From assembly GCA_032718475.1 (NCBI GenBank), contig JAUCBJ010006273.1:1-46329 (forward strand): DNA of 46,329 nucleotides. The letters run 5' to 3'. The position numbers and the translations under genes were made by a program. Shown in pieces: positions 25,401 to 37,400 of the stretch. The notes beneath the pieces are model-generated. The model was not told the origin of the DNA and did no database searches. It saw only the letters and a program-made list of their open reading frames with translations. Numbering within the stretch: the stretch's first letter is position 1; the number at the start of each line of letters is the position of its first letter. Origin of the DNA: Nemertoderma westbladi. Its lineage: Eukaryota > Xenacoelomorpha > Nemertodermatida > Nemertodermatidae.

Positions 25401-28400
25401 ACTAACTCGGGTGGGGTTATTGTTTCATTGTTGGTCAACTTTCTGTTGTCGGTTTAACTTTTATCTAATGTAAACTAACTCGGGTGGGGTTATTGTTTCA
25501 TTGTTGGTCAACTTTCTGTTGTAGGTTTAACTTTCATCTAATGTAAACTAACTCGGGTGGGGTTATTGTTTCATTGTTGGTCAACTTTCTGTTGTCGGTT
25601 TAACTTTTATCTAATGTAAACTAACTCGGGTGGGGTTATTGTTTCATTGTTGGTCAACTTTCTGTTGTAGGTTTAACTTTCATCTAATGTAAACTAACTC
25701 GGGTGAGGTTATTGTTTCATTGTTGGTCAACTTTCTGTTGTCGGTGTAACTTTCATCTAATGTAAACTAACTCGGGTGGGGTTATTGTTTCATTGTTGGT
25801 CAACTTTCTGTTGTCGGTGTAACTTTCATCTAATGTAAACTAACTCGGGTGGGGTTATTGTTTCATTGTTGGTAAACTTTCTGTTGTCGGTTTATCTTTC
25901 ATCTAATATAGTCTAGACTTGGGTAGTTGGGTTGTTTAATTATTGCTGACCTTTCTGTTGTCGGTGTAACTTTTATCTAATGTAAACTAACTCGGGTGGG
26001 GTTATTGTTTCATTGTTGGTCAACTTTCTGTTATCGGTTTAACTTTCATCTAATGTAAACTAACTCGGGTGGGGTTATTGTTTCATTGTTGGTAAACTTT
26101 CTGTTGTCGGTTTATCTTTCATCTAATATAGTCTAGACTTGGGTAGTTGGGTTGTTTAATTATTGCTGACCTTTCTGTTGTCGGTGTAACTTTTATCTAA
26201 TGTAAACTAACTCGGGTGGGGTTATTGTTTCATTGTTGGTCAACTTTCTGTTGTCGGTTTAACTTTCATCTAATGTAAACTAACTCGGGTGGGGTTATTG
26301 TTTCATTGTTGGTCAACTTTCTGTTGTCGGTGTAACTTTCATCTAATGTAAACTAACTCGGGTGGGGTTATTGTTTCATTGTTGGTCAACTTTCTGTTGT
26401 CGGTGTAACTTTCATCTAATGTAAACTAACTCGGGTGAGGTTATTGTTTCATTGTTGGTAAACTTTCTGTTGTCGGTTTAACTTTTATCTAATGTAAACT
26501 AACTCGGGTGGGGTTATTGTTTCATTGTTGGTCAACTTTCTGTTGTCGGTGTAACTTTCATCTAATGTAAACTAACTCGGGTGGGGTTATTGTTTCATTG
26601 TTGGTAAACTTTCTGTTGTCGGTTTATCTTTCATCTAATATAGTCTAGACTTGGGTAGTTGGGTTGTTTAATTATTGCTGACCTTTCTGTTGTCGGTTTA
26701 ACTTTCATCTAAAGTAAACTAACTCGGGTGGGGTTATTGTTTCATTGTTGGTCAACTTTCTGTTGTCGGTTTAACTTTCATCTAATGTAAACTAACTCGG
26801 GTGGGGTTATTGTTTCATTGTTGGTCAACTTTCTGTTGTCGGTGTAACTTTCATCTAATGTAAACTAACTCGGGTGAGGTTATTGTTTCATTGTTGGTCA
26901 ACTTTCTGTTGTCGGTTTAACTTTTATCTAATGTAAACTAACTCGGGTGGGGTTATTGTTTCATTGTTGGTCAACTTTATGTTGTCGGTTTAACTTTTAT
27001 CTAATGTAAACTAACTCGGGTGGGGTTATTGTTTCATTGTTGGTCAACTTTATGTTGTCGGTTTAACTTTCTTTCATCTAATAAAGTCTAGACTTGGGTA
27101 GTTGGGTTGTTTAATTATTGCTGACCTTTCCGTTGTCGGTTTAACTTTCTTTCATCTAATATAGTCTAGACTTGGGTAGTTGGGTTGTTTAATTATTACT
27201 GACCTTTCCGTTGTCGGTTTAACTTTTATCTAATGTAAACTAACTCGGGTGGGGTTATTGTTTCATTGTTGGTCAACTTTCTGTTGTAGGTTTAACTTTC
27301 ATCTAATGTAAACTAACTCGGGTGGGGTTATTGTTTCATTGTTGGTCAACTTTCTGTTGTAGGTTTAACTTTCATCTAATGTAAACTAACTCAGGTGGGG
27401 TTATTGTTTCATTGTTGGTCAACTTTCTGTTGTCGGTTTAACTTTCATCTAATGTAAACTAACTCGGGTGGGGTTATTGTTTTATTGTTGGTCAACTTTC
27501 TGTTGTCGGTGTAACTTTCATCTAATGTAAACTAACTCGGGTGGGGTTATTGTTTCATTGTTGGTCAACTTTCTGTTGTCGGTTTAACTTTCATCTAAAG
27601 TAAACTAACTCGGGTGGGGTTATTGTTTCATTGTTGGTCAACTTTCTGTTGTCGGTTTAACTTTCATCTAATGTAAACTAACTCGGGTGGGGTTATTGTT
27701 TCATTGTTGGTCAACTTTCTGTTGTAGGTTTAACTTTCATCTAATGTAAACTAACTCGGGTGGGGTTATTGTTTCATTGTTGGTCAACTTTCTGTTGTCG
27801 GTTTAACTTTCATCTAAAGTAAACTAACTCGGGTGGGGTTATTGTTTCATTGTTGGTCAACTTTCTGTTGTCGGTTTAACTTTCATCTAATGTAAACTAA
27901 CTCGGGTGGGGTTATTGTTTCATTGTTGGTCAACTTTCTGTTGTCGGTTTAACTTTCATCTAAAGTAAACTAACTCGGGTGAGGTTATTGTTTCATTGTT
28001 GGTCAACTTTCTGTTGTAGGTTTAACTTTCATCTAATGTAAACTAACTCGGGTGGGGTTATTGTTTCATTGTTGGTCAACTTTCTGTTGTCGGTTTAACT
28101 TTCATCTAAAGTAAACTAACTCGGGTGGGGTTATTGTTTCATTGTTGGTCAACTTTCTGTTGTTGGTTTAACTTTCATCTAATGTAAACTAACTCGGGTC
28201 GGGTTATTGTTTCATTGTTGGTCAACTTTCTGTTGTCGGTTTAACTTTCATCTAATGTAAACTAACTCGGGTGGGGTTATTGTTTCATTGTTGGTCAACT
28301 TTCTGTTGTCGGTTTAACTTTCATCTAATGTAAACTAACTCGGGTGGGGTTGTTGTTTCATTGTTGGTCAACTTTCTGTTGTCGGTTTAACTTTCTTTCA

Positions 28401-31400
28401 TCTAATATAGTCTAGACTTGGGTAGTTGGGTTGTTTAATTATTGCTGACCTTTCTGTTGTCGGTTTAACTTTCATCTAATGTAAACTAACTCGGGTGGGG
28501 TTATTGTTTCATTGTTGGTCAACTTTCTGTTGTCGGTTTAACTTTCATCTAATGTAAACTAACTCTGGTGGGGTTATTGTTTCATTGTTGGTCAACTTTC
28601 TGTTGTCGGTTTAACTTTCATCTAATGTAAACTAACTCGGGTGGGGTTATTGTTTCATTGTTGGTCAACTTTCTGTTGTCGGTTTAACTTTCATCTAATG
28701 TAAACTAACTCGGGTGGGGTTATTGTTTCATTGTTGGTCAACTTTCTGTTGTCGGTTTAACTTTCATCTAATGTAAACTAACTCGGGTGGGGTTATTGTT
28801 TCATTGTTGGTCAACTTTCTGTTGTCGGTTTAACTTTCATCTAATGTAAACTAACTCGGGTGGGGTTATTGTTTCATTGTTGGTCAACTTTCTGTTGTCG
28901 GTTTAACTTTCTTTCATCTAATATAGTCTAGACTTGGGTAGTTGGGTTGTTTAATTATTGCTGACCTTTCTGTTGTCGGTTTAACTTTCATCTAATGTAA
29001 ACTAACTCGGGTGGGGTTATTGTTTCATTGTTGGTCAACTTTCTGTTGTCGGTTTAACTTTCATCTAATGTAAACTAACTCGGGTGGGGTTATTGTTTCA
29101 TTGTTGGTCAACTTTCTGTTGTCGGTTTAACTTTTATCTAATGTAAACTAACTCGGGTGGGGTTATTGTTTCATTGTTGGTCAACTTTCTGTTGTCGGTT
29201 TAACTTTCATCTAATGTAAACTAACTCGGGTGGGGTTATTGTTTCATTGTTGGTCAACTTTCTGTTGTCGGTTTAACTTTCTTTCATCTAATATAGTCTA
29301 GACTTGGGTAGTTGGGTTGTTTAATTATTGCTGACCTTTCTGTTGTCGGTTTAACTTTTATCTAATGTAAACTAACTCGGGTGGGGTTATTTTTTCATTG
29401 TTGGTCAACTTTCTGTTGTCGGTTTAACTTTCATCTAATGTAAACTAACTCGGGTGGGGTTATTGTTTCATTGTTGGTCAACTTTCTGTTGTCGGTTTAA
29501 CTTTCATCTAATGTAAACTAACTCGGGTGGGGTTATTGTTTCATTGTTGGTCAACTTTCTGTTGTCGGTTTAACTTTCTTTCATCTAATATAGTCTAGAC
29601 TTGGGTAGTTGGGTTGTTTAATTATTGCTGACCTTTCTGTTGTCGGTTTAACTTTTATCTAATGTAAACTAACTCGGGTGGGGTTATTTTTTCATTGTTG
29701 GTCAACTTTCTGTTGTCGGTTTAACTTTCATCTAATGTAAACTAACTCGGGTGAGGTTATTGTTTCATTGTTGGTCAACTTTCTGTTGTCGGTTTAACTT
29801 TCATCTAATGTAAACTAACTCTGGTGGGGTTATTGTTTCATTGTTGGTCAACTTTCTGTTGTCGGTTTAACTTTCATCTAATGTAAACTAACTCGGGTGG
29901 GGTTATTGTTTCATTGTTGGTCAACTTTCTGTTGTCGGTTTAACTTTCATCTAATGTAAACTAACTCGGGTGGGGTTATTGTTTCATTGTTGGTCAACTT
30001 TCTGTTGTCGGTTTAACTTTCTTTCATCTAATATAGTCTAGACTTGGGTAGTTGGGTTGTTTAATTATTGCTGACCTTTCTGTTGTCGGTTTAACTTTTA
30101 TCTAATGTAAACTAACTCGGGTGGGGTTATTTTTTCATTGTTGGTCAACTTTCTGTTGTCGGTTTAACTTTCATCTAATGTAAACTAACTCGGGTGAGGT
30201 TATTGTTTCATTGTTGGTCAACTTTCTGTTGTCGGTTTAACTTTCATCTAATGTAAACTAACTCTGGTGGGGTTATTGTTTCATTGTTGGTCAACTTTAT
30301 GTTGTCGGTTTAACTTTCATCTAATGTAAACTAACTCGGGTGGGGTTATTGTTTCATTGTTGGTCAACTTTCTGTTGTCGGTTTAACTTTCTTTCATCTA
30401 ATATAGTCTAGACTTGGGTAGTTGGGTTGTTTAATTATTGCTGACCTTTCTGTTGTCGGTTTAACTTTCATCTAATGTAAACTAACTCGGGTGGGGTTAT
30501 TGTTTCATTGTTGGTCAACTTTCTGTTGTCGGTGTAACTTTCATCTAATATAGTCTAGACTTGGGTAGTTGGGTTGTTTAATTATTGCTGACCTTTCTGT
30601 TGTCGGTTTAACTTTTATCTAATATATTCTAGACCTTGGGGTGGGGTGATGGTTGAGTTATTGAATTATTGGTGATTTTTCTATTGTCTATTTAACTTTC
30701 ATTTCATCTAATGTAGTCTAGACAGTGGAGTAAATATAATTGCAAAATATGTAGCTGTAAATGCAACTATAACTGTAAATACAACTATAAATATATTATA
30801 GCTATTGCCCTATCGTATAGGCTTCGTTTTGGCGTCAAATGAAATTAATTACCACTAAAATGCTTTAGCTTTGCCACCTATTTAATTCGATATTGAAGAA
30901 AATAAAGTTATTAATCAAAGAAGAGATGAAACTAATATTATTTTCTTAGAGTATCATGTGACATAAGATAACCTAATGTAATATGTGAGTGGAATATAAA
31001 TCAATATTATTATACTGTAATTATAAGTAGCCCAACCTGATCAGGATTATCTAATTGCACAGCCAATCCCGTATAAAAGTTACAGATAAGAATATGACAT
31101 GTACTAGAATCGCTTCTTGCACATGCCATCAGGTATGTCTCAGCCCATACCATCTGAATGAAGTGTCCGCATTCACCGACGCATTCGTTTTCCTTGCCCT
31201 TATAGTTACTGTCAAATTGAAAATGAAAAAAGTTATTGCAACCAGTGAAAATATTGAGCGTTCAACTCCGTCACCTTAATGTACTTTGAATTTGGATTAA
31301 AAAGTTTATGGTAAGAAATTGAATGAAAATTAATGATTAGAGGAATGAAGCAAAACAAAATTAAGTTATGGTATGAATGCTAGCTTTCTGACTATATTGT

Positions 31401-34400
31401 AGCCGTTCTTCAGGCAAATATAATATATACAATATACATATGTGTATATATACATGATATACATATGTAAATATATATAATGCACATACATGCGTTTATA
31501 TATTCTATTTACCCGAAGAAGGATTATAATATAGACATAAAGACCATAACTAAATTCTGCTTGGGGGTGCTGACCTTCATTCCCCTGTAATATTAACTAT
31601 CCCCGCATTCCTGTCGTTCTTAGCGCATTTTTTTTGAAAAGTAATGAAATTAACTATCGTAACAAAACTATACTAATCAAATTATGGAAATTTAATTACA
31701 CGGTTTTATAGTTTTATAAAAGTTTTATAAAGTTTTATAAAATGATGTTTTAGTGTCAGTTTTATAAGGTATGACCCATTCCTTTTCTAGTTAGGCAGTG
31801 TAAGTAGGGCTTATGTAACTTCCTCAACCACGGACTTACCCCAATTCAGCAGTATACCAGCCTTGAAGAGCCACATCCAGGTCGGTGGCCCTTGAGTACA
31901 TGTTCTGGCCAATGTACTCCGGATGTAGTTCAATCCATGACCGGTAGATGGCGTTGCTATTCGGCATCCCGTGGTGATGAACGCAGTCGACCGAACTGTG
32001 AATACAATACACACATACACTCGTGATAATGAATCAACATTTATATTGTTTTTATTAATTGTTATTAGATTTAATAATAAGGATGTAACATAAAGAGGAC
32101 TATGGTTGACAATGATGTTAGCATTCCAAGTGATAAAATTGGTAGCAATCTAGCAATGGTATACACGGATTCAATTTCCACCGCTTGAAACATTTTATCT
32201 ACATTGTTTTCGCTTCCATTGTATAGTGTTGTTAATCTAAGTCCTATTTATATTACAGTACATAACTTACATGAATGGTTCAACTGCATAGTATACAGTA
32301 GATCATGTTAACAAAACATCTTGTCTGTTATCTGCTAATCAACCAGCTATGCAGAATGTATAATTCACTAGTTAAGTAGCTCTTTAATTAAAGATGAAAC
32401 ATTTTCGTGCAAAAGTATGGATTGTACTCTATATGTATATTTTGCACTCTCATAAATTTGTACACAACCATCACTTTTATTCGAATTAATTAACTCCAAA
32501 GGAGTGCAATTTTGTAACTTTTATCTTATCTCGGTTTTACTGTGTGATGTGTGCACTGTGTGGTTTTACTGTACAGTATGACGTGTGCCAAATTGTAATT
32601 TTTAAATTCTAATTTTAATGTTGCGGTATCTAAACTGTATCTACGTTTAACATATTATGTACATCTACAGGTATGTTAAAGTTTTACTGATAAATGCTGG
32701 TTAAGTAAATTAATTAATTACTTTAATTACATATAGAAGTAATGTGAATGGTTTTGTTCTGAAGTATGGAAAAAATGAGAAAGCGCGCCACCGGGGGTTG
32801 AACCAGCGCTATACGCACGTTTCGGCCTAACAGGCCTCATCAGTAGCGCTAACCAGCTCAGCCACTAGCCCCTGAACTTCTCACTCCCACATAATCCACT
32901 TCTATTGAACGGGCACTGTCGGGCAGTCTTAAGTTGCATGTATTCTTATCTCTAACAGCGGACCTACCGGCCTCAAGTATGCTAGAGTGAAACAGGAGGG
33001 AAGTACAAATAAATAAATATTCAGCTCGAGTATTGCTTCCAGGTGATATTTATTAAATAAATTGGAGATGAGCTGTTGCAACTGTAATTAATGACGTAAT
33101 GTAAATGGTTTTGTACAATATTTTTATTATGCAGCCACCTGGTAATTGAATATATTGTGCGAATTTTTAACTCGCTCAGGGATCCTGCCGTCGGTCCAAC
33201 GAGTGGCCAGTCGAGAATATGCGTTAGACCCCGGAGGCAGTGTAATAAATAAGAGGGTTCTTGTTGACTTGTAATATAATGGCATTTAATAGATAGTATT
33301 GTCTTACCAATACGTTACGTACTACGGTGCGAAGTAGCGTTATCACCAATAATACAATATAAGTTACAGTAATAACATAAATGTAAGGAGAAGTAACATA
33401 ATAGAGAGAGAGATAGGTGACATTTATTGCAGAAATGCACCTGTAGAATAAACTAGTTTCCTAAAACATAATCTTATATACTTCGATAAATTGGCACCAA
33501 CATCTGACTACTCTCCAAGGTTACACCTTCACCTTTTGTATACAAATTGCTAGCTACTTCCTCTCCTCAGCCGTGAGTAACCTGGTATTTCCCCCATGTA
33601 CTAATGGTCCCCTTCTATAGTAACGAATAACCAAATGCATTGTCCTTACTGTATTATTGCATTCCTACTGTAGGTTATTGCATCATTGTTTGTATTGCTA
33701 ATGAAGGATATGAGTCAGTATGCCATTGAAAGATATGAGTATGAGAACCCTCTAGGAGAAATACCGGCTCGGTCGTCGCCCGGGTCAACAAGGACCGCGT
33801 CCCTCAGTGGTACACCAGGCTACGGTCGATAAATTGGCTACTAGAACAGAAGACAGAGAAGAAAGAAGAACCAACCTGTTGAAATGTAAAAAGACACTAA
33901 AGATTGCTACAATGAACGCACGCACGCTGAAAGCACATACCAAACAGGGTGACATGGTCGCTCTGGCAATGGAATATAACATCGACATCATCTGCATCCA
34001 ATAACATTGGAATTGTCATGAAGACACTGCCATGAAGTACAGTGACATTGGAGGTGGATGGACGTTAGTAACAAGCTCAGCAGTAAGAAACTCGGCCAAT
34101 GCATCAATTGGTGGAGTGGAATTCTGCTAAGCCCAATTGCACTTAACCCTATTCCACCTGGGGTTGGGCAGAATCTGCCCAACACTTTTTATTTTTAGAA
34201 ATTCATGATGATGATTTTTATGTATTATTATGAAATTCATTGACTTTTCCTAGAATTTAATTGGCTTTCTGATGGTAACAAAATATTTTTTTCACCATTT
34301 ATACTTTTTGTGCTATGGTGTGTTTTTCATATCATAGTCACATTTTTTTATTATAATATCTTTATTAGCCTAACTGCTAGAAAAGATAATCCCTGGTTGG

Positions 34401-37400
34401 ATAGTTCCCCTGGTCAACAAGCTAGAATACAACCAATTACGGTCCAGGACATTCATTTGGCTGGGTTGTAAAGTTAAATTCAAACACGAGATTGTCTACT
34501 GCTTGGATTAGTACACATCAATCACATTATTTTTTAATAACAAAATACTAAACTGACAGATAAGCAAGCAATAAGTCTACTAGGATAAAACAACAACCAC
34601 CATTGAACCCAGTATATTCCTAATGTAATAGAGCAGACATAAACAGAGGTGAATAAATCTATTCAATAACAGCACCCCTGCAAGCAAAATTTTCACTTGG
34701 GATGTCTGGCAGAGTTAGGCAGACAGTGGTGTTGGGAGGAGTATGTATAGTATTATCTCATATTTTTACTATAATGGGTTATCTTCATGATAATTAATTT
34801 ATATGGATATATTATTTTAAATTATGAATATTTAAAACTCAGAACAGATGCATTATATATTTTTCTATAAACCTGCGAAAATTTGGAAAGTTTTGATAAA
34901 ATTATCATTACTTTTTAGTGTATAATAAACTGTTGGGCATATTATGCCCAACCCCAGGTGGAATCTCCGACAAAAGAGCCCAGGTGGAATAGGGTTAAGA
35001 CACTAAACAACATCGAATCTATAAATTCCAGGGATGCAAATCGCAACATTTGATGGGAATCCCAAGGCAACAGTTATATGTTGCTACAGTCCAACCAATG
35101 CTTCAGAGCAGTCAAGTTTTATGAAGAACTGACTGGACTTACAAAGGACATTCCGAAACACAATGTTAAAGTCATTGCTGGTGACCTGAATGCGCAAATT
35201 GGCCCAGAATACATCAAGGGTTACAAGGGTTACATCTATAACACTAGTTCTAACAGAAATAGGTACTTACTTTTAGACCTAATGCGGGAGTAATGGAAGA
35301 ATGTGAATTGATACCAACAAACAACACATTCGAAAAGAGTAAGGGGAAGCTATAGACCTCTCAATACCCTAATGGAACCAAAGCACAACTGGATTACATC
35401 CTTATAAACAAAAAGTGGAGAAACAGCATGATCAATTGTGAGGCATACAGCTCGTTCGACCTAATTGTTTCGGACCACAGAATTGTGACTGCAGAGATCA
35501 GACTCAGTTTGAGAACCAGCAAACCCAGGACAAGCAAGCAAATCAACTATGACTGGGAGAAACTCAGAACTGACAGTGCTGTAAAGGATGCATACACAGT
35601 AGAAGTTCAAAACCGCTTTGAGGCACTTCAGTCAATGGATGAAGACCAATCCACCGATTCAATATAACAGAATATAATAACAGCCCACAAGGAATCAGCT
35701 AAGAGGCATATCCCCCAGAAACCCAAACGAAAACAGTATGTGCCATGGTAAAACTCTGAGGTTACTTGTAAGAGAGAAGATCTTAAGATAGCCTACAAAG
35801 TTAAAACCGAACAACTAACAACCGATAACATTAACAAGGTTGAGAAAGCTAAAGACGATCTTAAATTGGCCTACAACATCAGCCAGGAAAAGTACATACA
35901 GGATAAAATTGAAGCAATTACAACTGCTCACATACAGCAACAATCAAGACTTACCTGGCAAACTGTAAATGATGTATCTGGTCGGAAAAGTTGTTCAAAG
36001 GGGCGCCTAAAAGCCGATAGCCCTGAAGAACGTGTTGGGAAGTGGAAAAATCACTTCAGCAACTTGCTTGCGCAGCCACCAAACATCGAGGTCAGCCCTA
36101 CAAGGACAATATATGACAAGACACTACCTATAGAAACAGGGGACTTCACACCTGCCGAACTCCAAAGAAGCATTAAAAGCATGTCCAATAATAAAGCGAG
36201 TGGATTAGATGAAATCCCAGCGGAGGTATGGAAAACCGGAGTGCTAAGCAGACCATTATTGAATGTTTGCAACCGGATGTTAAAAGGGGAAAAGCCACCA
36301 CCAATTTGGACTAAAGGTCAACTAAAGCCTCTCCCCAAGAAAGGAAACCTCGGCATACCAATAAACTATCGTGGGATCTGTCTGCTTGTGGTAGCTGCCA
36401 AAATATACAATAAAATGACTCTATTTAGGATTAGGCCTCACATAGAGAAACTACTGCGTAAGAGCCAAAACAGATTTCGAGCAAGTAGATCAACAATAGC
36501 TCAGATACTTGCACTACGGAGACTGATTGAAGGAATTAAGTGAAAGAATCTCCCCGCAGTCACGACTTTTGTGGACTTCAAGAAGGCATTCGACTCCATC
36601 CATAGAGGTAAAATGCTTGAAATCCTAAGAGCTTATGGAATACCAGAAGTAATTGTTGCTGGCATTGGATTGTTATATTGTGACACAGAAGCGCAGGTAC
36701 TCACACCAGATGGTGAAACTGAGTTTTTCTCAATCCTGGCTGGCGTACTGCAAGGTGACACATTAGCACCATTACTATTTGTAATTGTGTAGGATTACGC
36801 AATGAGGACGGCCACAAAGGGTGACGATCTGGGATTCACACTTCAAGAACGCAGAAGTAGTAGATATCCGGCAACTACAGCCACAGACACCGACTTTGCG
36901 GATGAGATCGCCCTGCTCTCTAATACGCTAGCAGATGCACAGCTTCTACTAAATAAAGTGGAGAGGGCTGCTAGGGAGGTTGGATTGCATGTAAATGCTA
37001 CCAAGACCGAATTCATGACCTTTAATGTTGAGGAAAACATGACAACCATTGATAATAATCAACTAAGGAAGGTCGACGACTTCCAGTGCCTTGGATCATG
37101 GATAAAGAGTAGCAAAAAGGACATAGAAGTTAGGAAAGCAAAGGCTTGGGCAGCTCTATCAAAAATGGATACCATCTGGAATTCAGATCTCTCCAGGCAC
37201 CTGAAGATTAAGTTCTTTCGAGCCACAGTGGAAAGTGTATTTTTATACGGGGGTGAGACCTGGACACTGACTAAATCACTTGAACAACAAATTGATGGTT
37301 GCTACACAATACTACTAAGGGCAGCCCTAAACATCAGCTGGAGACAACACATGACGAACGCGGAGCTTTATGGTACAATTCCACCTGTCAAAGAAAGACG

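Larger units (their letters stand above)
32739..33114. repeat. 19-bp direct repeats flanking a 338-bp segment
   Basis: GTAATGTGAATGGTTTTGT at 32739-32757 and GTAATGTAAATGGTTTTGT at 33096-33114 differ at one base. They bracket 32758-33095, which contains the tRNA-like/hammerhead unit. This looks like a target-site duplication from a retrotransposed element. Confidence 0.5.

Noticed and set aside
15365-30727. CRISPR array or telomeric repeat
   Set aside because: Units are contiguous tandem monomers without unique spacers, in a eukaryotic intron. The GGGGTTATTG word is not a TTAGGG array.
31055-31279. Plus-strand 74-codon open frame
   Set aside because: It lies opposite exon 3 of the CAP-ShKT gene, which has a clear domain match and splice sites on the minus strand.
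31811-32020. Minus-strand ATG-initiated 69-codon frame
   Set aside because: Wrong phase of CAP exon 2; the frame bounded by the splice sites gives the CAP motifs.
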